64,000 bases of DNA from Arthrobacter ramosus (GTDB lineage: Bacteria > Actinomycetota > Actinomycetes > Actinomycetales > Micrococcaceae). The stretch is from NCBI RefSeq assembly GCF_039535095.1, contig NZ_BAAAWN010000001.1, forward strand, positions 62,001 through 126,000. The letters are read 5' to 3'. A program made the position numbers and the translations under genes. Positions 1 to 8,437 of the stretch are shown in pieces (position 1 is the stretch's first letter; each line of letters starts with the position of its first letter). The notes under the pieces were generated by a model. That model saw nothing but the letters and a program-made list of their open reading frames with translations. It made no database searches and was not told the DNA's origin.

Positions 1-583
1 GGGCGGAATTGTCGTCGTTGACCAATGCTTGCGCCGAGACCAGCGGCACGGCTGCGGGGGAGGACTTCGTCGGGGGCGTAGCCGGACCCGACTGCGGGAC
101 ACCCCCTGCCGCGGCTCCGGGGATCGGGTCCGGGCCGGATGCCGGCGGGATGGAGGGCAGCGGGGGCGGGCCGCCCACTGCCTGGGGTGGGGTGCCTTTG
201 CCGGGCCCGACGGCGGGGCTTGCCTGCGCGGGCGAGGTCGCCGCTTGGACGGCTGCCGCGGTGCCCGCACCGGCCGGGGATGCAGCGGGGGCGGCTGCGG
301 CTGCTGGCGCTGCGGGGGTAGGCGCGGTGGCCGTTGGTGACCCCGGCGCAGGTGCGGCCTGCGGAAGGCCGGATCCCGACGGCGGTGCAGACGCCGTCGT
401 CGTACTTTCAGCGCCTGCGGTGGTGCTTGAGGTGGAAGGCGCGGCGGCGGCAGTTCCGGCGAGCGGAACCGGAACGGCCAGCGGGCCAGAGGCAGGGGCC
501 ATCACCGCGAGAAGGCAGGCCACCAACACGGCAACGGGCACCGCAATTCGTCTCAATGTTTCCCCAGATTCGCGTCGCGCCAC
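1..583 (-). CDS. Secreted Ala/Pro/Thr-rich protein, N-terminal part (runs off the window)
   Basis: An open minus-strand frame starts near GTG 583 and continues past base 1 without a stop. The N-terminus has basic residues (MARRESGETLRR) followed by a hydrophobic stretch and an AGTAAAAPS-type signal-peptidase site, so it looks like a Sec signal peptide of roughly 45-50 residues. The rest visible here, about 145 residues, is low-complexity Ala/Pro/Ser/Thr/Gly linker, typical of actinobacterial wall-spanning regions ahead of a catalytic domain that would lie outside the window. No clear Shine-Dalgarno sequence precedes GTG 583, and in-frame TTG 592 is an alternative. The frame on the opposite strand of this stretch is judged a GC-bias shadow. 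Function unknown. Confidence 0.6.
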   Translation of the reverse strand, partial: MARRESGETLRRIAVPVAVLVACLLAVMAPASGPLAVPVPLAGTAAAAPSTSSTTAGAESTTTASAPPSGSGLPQAAPAPGSPTATAPTPAAPAAAAAPAASPAGAGTAAAVQAATSPAQASPAVGPGKGTPPQAVGGPPPLPSIPPASGPDPIPGAAAGGVPQSGPATPPTKSSPAAVPLVSAQALVNDDNSA

Positions 584-689
584 CGTTCCCAAACACAACA
601 GCGGTAACGGTAGTCTATGTGGTGCACTATAGTCCCATGCGCCACTCCGGCACCACGGGGTACGGGGCGCATACGGTACTTTTGATCCT

Positions 690-1265
690 GTGCTGATCTC
701 TGACCGCGACATACGTGCCGAAATCGACTCCCGACGTATCGTCCTGGAGCCCTACGACCCCGCGATGGTTCAGCCGTCCTCGGTGGATGTGAGGATTGAC
801 CGTTTCTTCCGGCTGTTCGACAACCACAAATACGCACACATCGACCCCTCGGAGGAACAGCCTGAGCTGACCCGCCTGGTTGAGGTCGAGGGCGACGAGC
901 CTTTCATCCTGCACCCGGGCGAGTTCGTGCTCGGTTCAACATACGAGACCGTGAGCCTGCCGGACGACGTCGCCGCACGACTTGAGGGAAAGTCTTCGCT
1001 GGGGCGCCTCGGCCTGTTGACGCATTCCACGGCCGGCTTCATTGATCCCGGGTTTTCGGGCCATGTGACGTTGGAACTCTCCAACGTTGCGACGCTGCCC
1101 ATCAAGCTGTGGCCAGGCATGAAGATCGGCCAGTTGTGCTTCTTCCGGCTCTCGTCAGCCGCTGAGCATCCCTATGGTTCCGGCGGTTACGGCAGCCGTT
1201 ACCAAGGCCAGCGCGGCCCCACCGCGAGCCGCAGCCACCTGAACTTCCACCGGACGGCGGTTTAG
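690..1265 (+). CDS. dcd: dCTP deaminase, probably the bifunctional dCTP deaminase/dUTPase type
   Basis: The 191-residue protein has the usual length and the diagnostic blocks of the dCTP deaminase family: [12 protein letters not shown] at the N-terminus, [12 protein letters not shown] near residue 107 and [16 protein letters not shown] near residue 123. The family deaminates dCTP on the way to dUMP and supplies thymidylate synthesis in the cytosol. Actinobacterial members such as the Mycobacterium tuberculosis enzyme also hydrolyse dUTP, so a bifunctional activity is inferred here. The GTG start fits the conserved N-terminus. No convincing Shine-Dalgarno is visible, so translation may be leaderless. 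It is divergent from the secreted-protein gene and convergent with the antiporter gene downstream. Confidence 0.93.
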   Translation: MLISDRDIRAEIDSRRIVLEPYDPAMVQPSSVDVRIDRFFRLFDNHKYAHIDPSEEQPELTRLVEVEGDEPFILHPGEFVLGSTYETVSLPDDVAARLEGKSSLGRLGLLTHSTAGFIDPGFSGHVTLELSNVATLPIKLWPGMKIGQLCFFRLSSAAEHPYGSGGYGSRYQGQRGPTASRSHLNFHRTAV

Positions 1266-1288
1266 CTCCCGCCTGCTTGCGTTGAGAG

Positions 1289-1333
1289 GTGAGGTCTCGC
1301 CTCTTTGAAGGCACGAAAGAGACGAGATCTCAC
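1289..1333. terminator. Bidirectional hairpin between dcd and the antiporter gene
   Basis: An 18-bp nearly perfect inverted repeat, GTGAGGTCTCGCCTCTTT at 1289-1306 and its complement at 1316-1333, has a 9-base loop. It sits between the convergent ends of dcd and the antiporter and overlaps the antiporter stop codon. There is no long T-tract, so termination is inferred from position and stem strength. Confidence 0.6.
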
Positions 1334-2535
1334 GCCTCGAGGGACACAATAGGCTCGGATGCCTTCGGTTTGCGCGCGGACTTTCGGAAGGCCTTGACCG
1401 TCGGCTCCACGAAACGGGCCGCGAGCGGTCCGGTGATGGCCATAAGCAGCACATACGCAGTGGCGAGGGCGGCAAGCTCGCGCGGTACGACTCCCGAGGT
1501 CACGGCCAGACCCGCAATGACAATGGAGAATTCGCCGCGGGCAATCAATGCGGCTCCTGCACGGAAACGGCCGGGAACGGCGATCCCTGCCCGCTTTGCC
1601 GCCCAGAATCCGGTCAGCACCTTGGTAACGGCTGTCGCGAGAGCAAGGAGCAGTGCCCAGCCCAGGACTGGCGGGATGCTGGACGGGTCCGTGTTGAGGC
1701 CGAAGGCTACGAAGAAGATTGCCGCGAAGAGATCCCGCAGCGGTTCGAGGATCCGCGTCGCGCTGTGGGCGGTTGCCCCCGAAATGGCAATGCCCAGCAT
1801 GAACGCGCCCACCGCCGCGGAGACCTGGAGGGCGGACGCGATGCCGGCCACCAGAAGTGCGGCCCCGAGGAGATTGAGCAGGAAGACTTCGGAGTTTTCG
1901 CTGTGCACGGCCTGGGATACCCGATGGCCGTGTTTGAGGGCCACCACCAGCACGAGGGTGACGACGGCCAAGGCAATACCCACCGTCTGGAGCCCGCCCA
2001 GGAAGCCCACGCCTGCGAGGATCGCCGTCAAGATCGGAAGGTAGATGGCCATGGTGAGGTCTTCGAACACCAAGATGGCCAGCACCACTGGCGTTTCGCG
2101 GTTACCGATCCGGCCGAGGTCCGTGATCACCTTCGCGGCGATGCCCGAGGAAGAAATATAGGTGACGCCGCCCATGACGATCGCGCCCACCAGTCCCCAG
2201 CCGAGCCACACGGCGATGCCTGCACCCGGTAGGAAGTTCAACACAAGGTCCAGTACACCGGCTTGCCAGGAGCGCCGCAGTCCGGTGACGAGTTCCGCGG
2301 CCGTATATTCCAAGCCGAGCATCAACAGGAGCAGGATGACGCCGATTTCGCCGGAAAGATGGGCGAACTCGTGCATGCCATCGAGCTTGATCAGTCCACC
2401 CGCCCCGAACGCCAATCCCCCTACCAGATAGAGCGGAATGGGGGACATGCCGATCCTGCCGGCCAAGCGCGCCAAGAGGCCGAGACAGAAAACGACTGCG
2501 CCCAGCTCTATAAGGGTCAGGGCCAGGGGGTCCAT
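1330..2535 (-). CDS. Monovalent cation:proton antiporter (CPA2/KefB-type), KhtU-like
   Basis: This 401-residue, strongly hydrophobic protein carries about 11-12 membrane segments with the CPA2 pattern: repeated VGGLAFG, LMLGLEYTA and VITDLGRIGNRETP, and FEDLTMAIYLP near the middle. Such proteins exchange K+ (or Na+) for H+ across the plasma membrane. It has no C-terminal RCK/TrkA domain. Instead the gene 5 bp upstream encodes a separate TrkA-C protein, the arrangement of the two-gene KhtTU K+/H+ antiporter, so the pair probably forms one system. K+ specificity is inferred from this pairing only. Confidence 0.85.
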   Translation of the reverse strand: MDPLALTLIELGAVVFCLGLLARLAGRIGMSPIPLYLVGGLAFGAGGLIKLDGMHEFAHLSGEIGVILLLLMLGLEYTAAELVTGLRRSWQAGVLDLVLNFLPGAGIAVWLGWGLVGAIVMGGVTYISSSGIAAKVITDLGRIGNRETPVVLAILVFEDLTMAIYLPILTAILAGVGFLGGLQTVGIALAVVTLVLVVALKHGHRVSQAVHSENSEVFLLNLLGAALLVAGIASALQVSAAVGAFMLGIAISGATAHSATRILEPLRDLFAAIFFVAFGLNTDPSSIPPVLGWALLLALATAVTKVLTGFWAAKRAGIAVPGRFRAGAALIARGEFSIVIAGLAVTSGVVPRELAALATAYVLLMAITGPLAARFVEPTVKAFRKSARKPKASEPIVSLEA

Positions 2536-2540
2536 GGACG

Positions 2541-3023
2541 TCAGCCGTTGCGCAGAATGGCAGCCGCAGAGTCAAGACCTTCCTGCGTACCGACAGCCAC
2601 CAGCAAATCACCCGTGTGAAGGACGACGTCGGGAGCCGGTGAGGGGACCACTTCGCCTTCGCGCATGATCGCCACGATCGAGACGCCACTGCGGGTGCGG
2701 ATCTGGGCTTTGCCCATGGGCTGGTTGGTGAAAGGGGAGTCCGCGGTGATGGAGAACTGCCGCGTGACAATGCCGGGGATTTCTTTGTGGGCCTCGGCGA
2801 GGCGCATGGCGATGTGCTGCCCACCGAGGAGGTTGCCCAGGGCGGCGGCTTCGTCTGCGGTCAACGGGATGGATGCCTGGCAGGTATCGGGATCGTCCCA
2901 CGTGGAGACGAAAAGCTCGGTTTCACCCTCCCGCATCTCGACGACACCGATCCGGCGTCCCGAGGCCGTGATGAAATCCTTGCGGACCCCGAGGCCTGGA
3001 AGTTCTGTCTCATCCACGTTCAT
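2541..3023 (-). CDS. TrkA-C (RCK_C) regulatory subunit, KhtT-like
   Basis: This soluble 160-residue protein has a C-terminal RCK_C-like half (from about residue 75: MGKAQIRTRSGVSIVAIMRE, then VLHTGDLLVAVGTQEGL). This domain binds nucleotides or ions and gates K+ transporters. The N-terminal half (LPGLGVRKDFITASGRRIGV) matches the KhtT N-terminal region that in Bacillus relieves or imposes inhibition of KhtU. It is transcribed just ahead of the antiporter gene with a 5-bp gap, implying a two-gene operon and a physical complex. A separate promoter could lie in the 77-bp gap after nagB. Confidence 0.82.
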   Translation of the reverse strand: MNVDETELPGLGVRKDFITASGRRIGVVEMREGETELFVSTWDDPDTCQASIPLTADEAAALGNLLGGQHIAMRLAEAHKEIPGIVTRQFSITADSPFTNQPMGKAQIRTRSGVSIVAIMREGEVVPSPAPDVVLHTGDLLVAVGTQEGLDSAAAILRNG

Positions 3024-3100
3024 AAGTCCACCCTAGCCCTCTTGAAGGGGCGGCGGAATGATGCCACTCGCAGCCGCCGCGCAAAGCGGTCCGCGCCTTT

Positions 3101-3886
3101 CTAGGGGGTCAAAGCCAGGCCGCGCGCGGCGTCCTCGTAGTATCCTCGGTTCGCCAATCCGGCGGCGGCTGCCTCGTCCAAAACCACCACAGCGTCGGCA
3201 TGCCATTGCAGGATCGAACCCGGGCACGACGCCGTCAGCGGGCCCTCGACGGCGGCAGCGATAGCGGCGGCCTTCGCGGCACCGGTGGCGATGAGCACCA
3301 GCCGGCGCGCATCAAGAACGGTCCCCAATCCCTGGGTGATGCAGTGGGTCGGGACGTCGCCGTCGTGGTCGAAGAACCGGGCGTTGTCCTGCCTCGTGCG
3401 GGCCGTCAGCCGCTTCAGACGGGTGCGGGAGGAAAGGGAGGACCCGGGCTCATTGAATCCCACATGGCCGTTGGCGCCGATGCCCAGGATCTGCACGTCG
3501 ACGCCGCCAGCGGCACCGATCGCTGCGTCGTAGGCAGCCGCTCCCGCTTCGAGCTCGGCTTGGGTGGCACCGGTACCGTCAGGGACATTCAGCCCGGCCA
3601 AGGGAAGCCCGATCACGGCGCAGACCTCGCGAATCAAGACCTGGCGGTAGGACTGTGGGTGCTCCGCCGGAAGGCCTACGTATTCGTCCAAGGCGAATCC
3701 CTTGGCGTCCGAGAAATCCACGCGGCCCGCGGCCACCGCAGCCGCGAGTTCCGCGTACAGTCCCAGCGGAGACGAACCGGTGGCCAGGCCCAGCACTCCT
3801 CCCCTGCCCGCAGGAAGTCCTGAGAGGACGGCGTGGGTGGCGGCCAAAGCGGCCGATTCCGGAGCGGGCGTGACGATGACTTCCAT
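3101..3886 (-). CDS. nagB: Glucosamine-6-phosphate deaminase
   Basis: The enzyme converts glucosamine-6-phosphate to fructose-6-phosphate and ammonia, feeding amino sugars into glycolysis. At 261 residues it is of normal length. It shows the phosphate-binding LATGSSP (about residues 34-40), the catalytic DEYVGL (D67 as general base) and GANGHVGFNEPG (137-148, with the catalytic His). The start at 3886 (MEVIVTPAPE) is chosen over an upstream in-frame codon because an AGAAAG ribosome site lies just before it and the family begins with MEVII. It is 33 bp downstream of nagZ, so the two are probably co-transcribed. nagA is not in the window. Confidence 0.93.
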   Translation of the reverse strand: MEVIVTPAPESAALAATHAVLSGLPAGRGGVLGLATGSSPLGLYAELAAAVAAGRVDFSDAKGFALDEYVGLPAEHPQSYRQVLIREVCAVIGLPLAGLNVPDGTGATQAELEAGAAAYDAAIGAAGGVDVQILGIGANGHVGFNEPGSSLSSRTRLKRLTARTRQDNARFFDHDGDVPTHCITQGLGTVLDARRLVLIATGAAKAAAIAAAVEGPLTASCPGSILQWHADAVVVLDEAAAAGLANRGYYEDAARGLALTP

Positions 3887-3919
3887 GGCAACTTTCTGTC
3901 GATAGGTGATGCGCACTAG

Positions 3920-5452
3920 CTAGCCAAGTTCAGGCCTTTTGCTGCCGTTCAGCAGCGCCGTCAGGGCCTGGGAGACCGTGAGGGACGCACCATAGGTGAC
4001 GATGTCCGCTCCGCCGCGCGGCCAGCCGCACTCGACAGCGATCACCGCGTGCCCCTCCGCCCTCAAACGGGCGAAGACGGTCCATAGCGGGTGCTCGGCA
4101 TCCAGGCCGCGCCCGACGACGGCGACCCGGGCGCCGTCGGGCACCTCGCCTTCGTGGACCACTGCCGAAGTGGTGGCAGCGGGGCCCCACGGCACGCGGC
4201 CGACGGCGAAATTGGATCCGGTTTCAACCTGCACGATCGCCACAGGTTCTTCTCGTGCAAGCCACCTTTGGGCGGCTTCGGAGACCTCGAAGGCCTCTGC
4301 GATGCGCTCCCCGTCGAGCGCCTTCGGGTCGGCAGGCACGCCGGTAGGCTGCGGCTGGCCCGGCAGGCCGAGCTGGCCCCTGATCGCGGCCTCCTGGATC
4401 TCCGCGGCGCTGGCCGCGGGGAAACGCGAGGACAGTGCTGCCGTGCGTGCAACAGCGTCCGCGAGGCGTTCCATGGGCAAGCGTCCCTCTTCAACGGCAT
4501 CGGTAATCGCGGTGAGCGTCTGTTCGAAGAGGGCCGGTCCTGTTTCGGAACCAAGGCACAGCAGGTCCGCCCCGGCCATGAGCGCACGGACGGCTGCTTC
4601 CGGAACACCGGTCTGGGCGGACGCGCCGGCCATGTCCAGGGCATCGGTGATGATGACGCCGTCGAATCCCATGTCGCGGCGCAGCAAGTCCTGCAGGATG
4701 CGCGAGGAGAAGGTGGCGGGGTGATCCGGGTCCAGGGCTTCGACCAGGATGTGGCTGGTCATGACCGTGGCTCCGCGAGCCGCGACGAGCGCACGGAACG
4801 GGACGAGTTCGCGCGCATCCAGCGTGGCGGCGTCGGCCGTGACCCGGGGAAGCGCCAGGTGGGAGTCCGCGGTGGTGTCGCCGTGGCCCGGGAAGTGTTT
4901 GGCGCAGGACGCCACACCGGCGTCTTCGAGACCGCGGATCCAGGCAGCGGTATGCCGGGCCACCAAATCCGGTTCGGCCCCGAAACTCCGCACGCCGATC
5001 ACGGGGTTATCGGGAGCCGAATTGACGTCTGCATCGGGGGCCAGGTTCAAGTTGATGCCCAGGCCTGCGAGTTCGTGGCCGATGGCGCTGGCGCTGGCGG
5101 CGGTCAGTTCGACGTCGTCCAAACGCCCGAGCACCGCGTTCCCGGGCTGGGTGGATCCCGTGAGGTAGTGCAGCCTTGTGACGTCGCCACCCTCTTCATC
5201 GACGGCGATGAGCGTGTTCGGGGAATGTGCCCTCAGCCCGGCGCAGAGCTCGCGCAACTGGACGGGGGACGCCACATTGGTGCCGTAGAGGCACACAGCC
5301 GCCAGCCCGGCGTCGTAGGCTTCAAGGATCCAGACGGGGACGGCGATGCCGGTGAATCCGGGCATGAGGGTGCCTGCCGCGAGACGGCGCAGGTGGTCGC
5401 GGGCGGGCCCGGTGGCAAAGGACTGAGTAACGGGGGACTGAATCGTGTCCAT
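3920..5452 (-). CDS. nagZ: Beta-N-acetylhexosaminidase, glycoside hydrolase family 3
   Basis: The 510-residue protein contains the GH3 NagZ signature KHFPGHGDTTADSH (185-198), which supplies the His/Asp acid-base dyad specific to this family, and the nucleophile Asp in GVIITDALDM (D270). IAVDEEGGDVTRL (82-94) is the substrate-binding block. It removes terminal GlcNAc from muropeptides or chitobiose. The C-terminal 200 residues resemble the extra domain of longer GH3 NagZ enzymes. No signal peptide is visible, suggesting cytoplasmic action on imported sugars. The start at 5452 follows a good AAGGAG site, so the upstream in-frame residues are not included. It sits between the ROK repressor and nagB. 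Confidence 0.92.
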   Translation of the reverse strand: MDTIQSPVTQSFATGPARDHLRRLAAGTLMPGFTGIAVPVWILEAYDAGLAAVCLYGTNVASPVQLRELCAGLRAHSPNTLIAVDEEGGDVTRLHYLTGSTQPGNAVLGRLDDVELTAASASAIGHELAGLGINLNLAPDADVNSAPDNPVIGVRSFGAEPDLVARHTAAWIRGLEDAGVASCAKHFPGHGDTTADSHLALPRVTADAATLDARELVPFRALVAARGATVMTSHILVEALDPDHPATFSSRILQDLLRRDMGFDGVIITDALDMAGASAQTGVPEAAVRALMAGADLLCLGSETGPALFEQTLTAITDAVEEGRLPMERLADAVARTAALSSRFPAASAAEIQEAAIRGQLGLPGQPQPTGVPADPKALDGERIAEAFEVSEAAQRWLAREEPVAIVQVETGSNFAVGRVPWGPAATTSAVVHEGEVPDGARVAVVGRGLDAEHPLWTVFARLRAEGHAVIAVECGWPRGGADIVTYGASLTVSQALTALLNGSKRPELG

Positions 5453-5516
5453 GTCCGGCTCCTTCGAAGGATGCTTAGCTGGGTAGTCAGGGTTGGAAAC
5501 GGCGCAGGCGCGGCAC

Positions 5517-6668
5517 TCAGGCCACACCAAGCTGGTTCCACAGGACCATCACGGCGGCTCCGCGCAGGACAATGTCCTGTGCGTCTGCCGCGAGACGGAC
5601 GGACACCGGTGAAGGGTCTTGGTGCAAGAGCCGCTCAAGCAGGGTCTGCTGGACGGCGTTGAGAAGGGAGCCTTCCAAAAGCCCCCGGGGTCCGCTGAGG
5701 ACCACTTCGCCCAAATCGAGGGCGCCAACCACGGGTGCGAGGGCGATGGCGAGCCGCTCGCCTGCCTCCCGGAGTACGACGTCGGCCGCGGCCTTCGGTT
5801 CGGAGCTCGTAGCCGCTTCGGTCAAGGCCCGTTCGAGGCTGGGGACGGACATCCAGGTTTCGAGGCAGCCCGTTTTACCGCATTTGCACAAGGTTCCGCC
5901 GTCGGTGCCGACCGTGACGTGGCCGATTTCACCCGCGGCCGAGTGGGCGCCCCGGGCACGCCTGCCGCCCACGATGAGTCCCGAACCGACACCGCGGCCG
6001 ATTTTCACGAGGACCATGTCGTCACTGCCGCCGCCGAAGGTGTAGTCCGCGTGGACTGCGGCGTCGGCGTCGTTGGAAACGAGGGTCGGCAGGCCAGTGC
6101 GCTCCTGGAGGAGATCGCGCAGTGCGACGTCCCTCCACTCGAAGTTGGGGGCCGTGGTGACCACGCCCTCGGCGTTGACGATGCCGGGGGTCCCGACGCC
6201 GATCCCGAGCAGTGTGGCGGTGGCTCGGCCGACGGCCTCTGAAGCGAGTTCGAGGACCTGGTTGACGACGTCCTGCCCGGTTTCCGAAGCAATGGTGCGC
6301 TCGACTCGTTCGAGGATGTTGCCGTCAAGGTCCAGGACGGCGGCGCGCAGCACGGAATTTTCGGCCAAGTCCATGCCGATCACTTGGAGGCCCTGGCGAT
6401 TGATGTCCACCAGGATGGCCGGTTTGCCGGGACGGACTTCATCAGAGTGCCCCAGTTCCACGACGTGGCCGCGTTCCAGGAGGTCAGAGACGAGGTCAGA
6501 TACCGTGACGCGCGTCAGGCCCAGGGTCCGGGACAAATCCGCGCGGCTCATCGCTCCTGCCGAGTGGAGGGTCTGGCGCACCAAGGAGAGGTTGTGGGCG
6601 CGCCCGTCGGAAGGCAGGGTTGCTGCGCCGGTTCGATCGGTGCGCTGACGGTCTCGAAGGGCTTCCAT
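5517..6668 (-). CDS. ROK-family transcriptional repressor (NagC/XylR type)
   Basis: Residues 25-75 form a winged helix-turn-helix (AMSRADLSRTLGLTRVTVSD). The remainder is a ROK sugar-kinase fold with GIGVGTPGIV near 155 and the zinc motif CKCGKTGCLE at 261-270 plus H250. Regulators of this type bind an amino sugar or its phosphate and leave DNA. Lying 64 bp upstream of nagZ-nagB on the same strand, it is the likely regulator of that operon and of itself. A perfect 6-bp inverted repeat just upstream (6674-6690) is its candidate operator. The effector is inferred from context. Confidence 0.88.
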   Translation of the reverse strand: MEALRDRQRTDRTGAATLPSDGRAHNLSLVRQTLHSAGAMSRADLSRTLGLTRVTVSDLVSDLLERGHVVELGHSDEVRPGKPAILVDINRQGLQVIGMDLAENSVLRAAVLDLDGNILERVERTIASETGQDVVNQVLELASEAVGRATATLLGIGVGTPGIVNAEGVVTTAPNFEWRDVALRDLLQERTGLPTLVSNDADAAVHADYTFGGGSDDMVLVKIGRGVGSGLIVGGRRARGAHSAAGEIGHVTVGTDGGTLCKCGKTGCLETWMSVPSLERALTEAATSSEPKAAADVVLREAGERLAIALAPVVGALDLGEVVLSGPRGLLEGSLLNAVQQTLLERLLHQDPSPVSVRLAADAQDIVLRGAAVMVLWNQLGVA

Positions 6669-6673
6669 GAGAG

Positions 6674-6690
6674 TTAGTAAACTCTACTAA
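6674..6690. promoter_or_regulatory. Candidate ROK operator
   Basis: TTAGTAAACTCTACTAA is a perfect 6-bp inverted repeat with a 5-base centre. It ends 5 bp upstream of the ROK start codon in an AT-rich patch that contrasts with the GC-rich surroundings. ROK repressors bind palindromes of this kind, so autoregulation and control of the nag operon are inferred. Confidence 0.6.
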
Positions 6691-6731
6691 CAATCAAAGA
6701 TCAAGGGTTTTCCGCAGATTGTGTGGAATCA

Positions 6732-6788
6732 AGGCACCCATTGATGACGTAGGCACCCGCTAAGGACGTAGGCCCCCGATAGACCGGG
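6732..6788. repeat. 19-bp tandem repeat, three imperfect units
   Basis: Three units spaced exactly 19 bp apart begin with AGGCACCC, AGGCACCC and AGGCCCCC (6732, 6751, 6770). The first two end in GACGT. The array fills the gap between the ROK gene and the end of the MFS gene. Whether it binds a protein or is a decaying minisatellite cannot be told. The adjacent GCGAAGCATAGG also occurs in similar form in the structured grpE-dnaJ gap. Confidence 0.6.
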
Positions 6789-6842
6789 TGCGCCAGTCCA
6801 TTTCGGGTGCGAAGCATAGGCGCTGGTGCCGGCCCCCACCTC

Positions 6843-8246
6843 TCAGCGAACGGGAACGGTGGCGATTTCCGTCTTGCTGGGTGATTTGACCGGCAGGATC
6901 ACCAGGAGGCCGGCCAGGAGCACCACCATGATGCCCAGGATTCCCCAGCGTTGGGCTCCGCCGGGGGCCACCAGGGGGGTCGCCAGAGTGATGCACAGGG
7001 TAAAGAGCGCCGGTGCCAGGAAGCTTACCGCCCTGCCGGTAGTGGCGTAGAGCCCGAACAGTTCGCCGGATTCGCCGTCCGGCGCCAGCCTCGCGAGGTA
7101 GGCGCGGGATGAGGCCTGGGCTGGTCCGACGAAGAGGCAGAGGAACAGCCCGAACACCCAGAAAGTGGTGCCGCCTGCCCAATGGGCTCCGAAGAACACG
7201 TAGTCGCCATTGCCGAGAACCAGGATCGCCGTGCCGGCTACCAGGAGTCCTAGAAGGGAGATGACGATGACGGCCTTGGGCCCTATCCTGTCATCCAGGA
7301 ATCCGCCGATCATGGCGCCCACGGCAGCCACTACGTTGCCGAAAATCGCGAAGAAGATGACCTCTTTGAGCTCGAAGCCAAAGGTCCCGGCGGCAATGAC
7401 GCCGCCAAAGGTGAAGACCGCCGCCAGGCCGTCGCGGAAGATGGCGCTCGCGAGCAGGAAGTAGATGGTGTGCGGGCTGGTTCGATAGATGGCCGCGATC
7501 CGGCGCCCCAACAAACCGTAGGAGGCCAGGAACCCGAGGCGGGATTCCGGTTTCTTGACGGAGAGTTCCGGCACCGCGAAGAGGACCGGCAGCGCGAAGA
7601 TGAAGAACCAGAGCGCGGAGAAAACAGCAACGAGCCTGATATTCAGGCTGTCCTGGGTGGAAGCCCCGAACCACTCAAAAGACGGCTGGACGAAAAGCTG
7701 CAGCACCATGAGAAGCGCGACAATCCCGCCCAGGTACCCCATACCCCAGCCGAAGCCACTCACTTTGCCGATGTTGGCAGGGGTGGAGATCTGGGCCAGC
7801 ATGGCGTTGTAATTGACGCCCGCGAACTCGAAAAACACATTGCCGAGCGCAATCAGCGAGACGCCCAGAAGCAGGAACTCAGGCTTGGGGAAAACAAAGA
7901 AGCACGAGCCGGTCAGGACGGCCACGAGGGCGGTGTTGACCCCGAGCCACAGTTTCCTGCGGCCACCGGAGTCGGAGCGTTGACCTGTGACCGGTGCCAG
8001 GAGCGCGATCGCGACGCCGGCAATCGCCAACGCTGCACCCAACGCCGCCGACGCGGAGTCTCCCCCGCCGAACGCCTTGGATGTCAGGTAGACGGTGAAC
8101 ACGAAGGTGGTCATGACGGCATTGAATGCCGCGGAACCCCAGTCCCAGGATGCCCACGCAAGGATCTGGCCTTTGTTCGACAGGGCGGGCCCTGAAGCAA
8201 GCTCGGATGCCGGGTGCGGGGCCTCAGGCGCAGCTGCCATGTTCAT
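6843..8246 (-). CDS. MFS transporter, UMF1/Atg22-like
   Basis: This roughly 467-residue protein has about 12 membrane segments and starts with an ASWDWGSAAFNAVMTTFVF block. That block is typical of the UMF1 (Atg22-like, vacuole effluxer type) branch of the major facilitator superfamily, which often exports amino acids or is of unknown substrate in bacteria. GQRSDSGGRRKLWLG between segments 2 and 3 is the MFS loop motif. In-frame ATGs at 8246 and 8240 are both possible starts. The longer reading from 8312 is disfavoured because its first 20 residues are polar and unconserved in character. It is divergent from the mrp operon. Substrate unknown. Confidence 0.8.
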   Translation of the reverse strand: MNMAAAPEAPHPASELASGPALSNKGQILAWASWDWGSAAFNAVMTTFVFTVYLTSKAFGGGDSASAALGAALAIAGVAIALLAPVTGQRSDSGGRRKLWLGVNTALVAVLTGSCFFVFPKPEFLLLGVSLIALGNVFFEFAGVNYNAMLAQISTPANIGKVSGFGWGMGYLGGIVALLMVLQLFVQPSFEWFGASTQDSLNIRLVAVFSALWFFIFALPVLFAVPELSVKKPESRLGFLASYGLLGRRIAAIYRTSPHTIYFLLASAIFRDGLAAVFTFGGVIAAGTFGFELKEVIFFAIFGNVVAAVGAMIGGFLDDRIGPKAVIVISLLGLLVAGTAILVLGNGDYVFFGAHWAGGTTFWVFGLFLCLFVGPAQASSRAYLARLAPDGESGELFGLYATTGRAVSFLAPALFTLCITLATPLVAPGGAQRWGILGIMVVLLAGLLVILPVKSPSKTEIATVPVR

Positions 8247-8437
8247 GGTCTGAATGGTAACCGCCCGAAGTGACACTTTTGGGACATCCAGGCAGCCTGC
8301 ATGGCCCCTCATCCCTGGACACCCTGGATGCCGACATTGTTTGTCACATGCGGTTGATAAACTACCTGCACCGAACCCAACGTTTGACCGCCTGCTCCAA
8401 CTTTTGACAACTCATTCCTGACTTTGCGGAGATTCCA

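Noticed and set aside
9..632. Plus-strand open frame of 207 residues at the left edge
   Set aside because: It is an Ala/Gly-rich shadow. The reverse strand in the same register gives a signal peptide and a natural secreted-protein linker running off the window.
4091..5662. Plus-strand frame of 523 residues
   Set aside because: Antisense to nagZ, which has full catalytic motifs. Long antisense frames are expected at this GC content.
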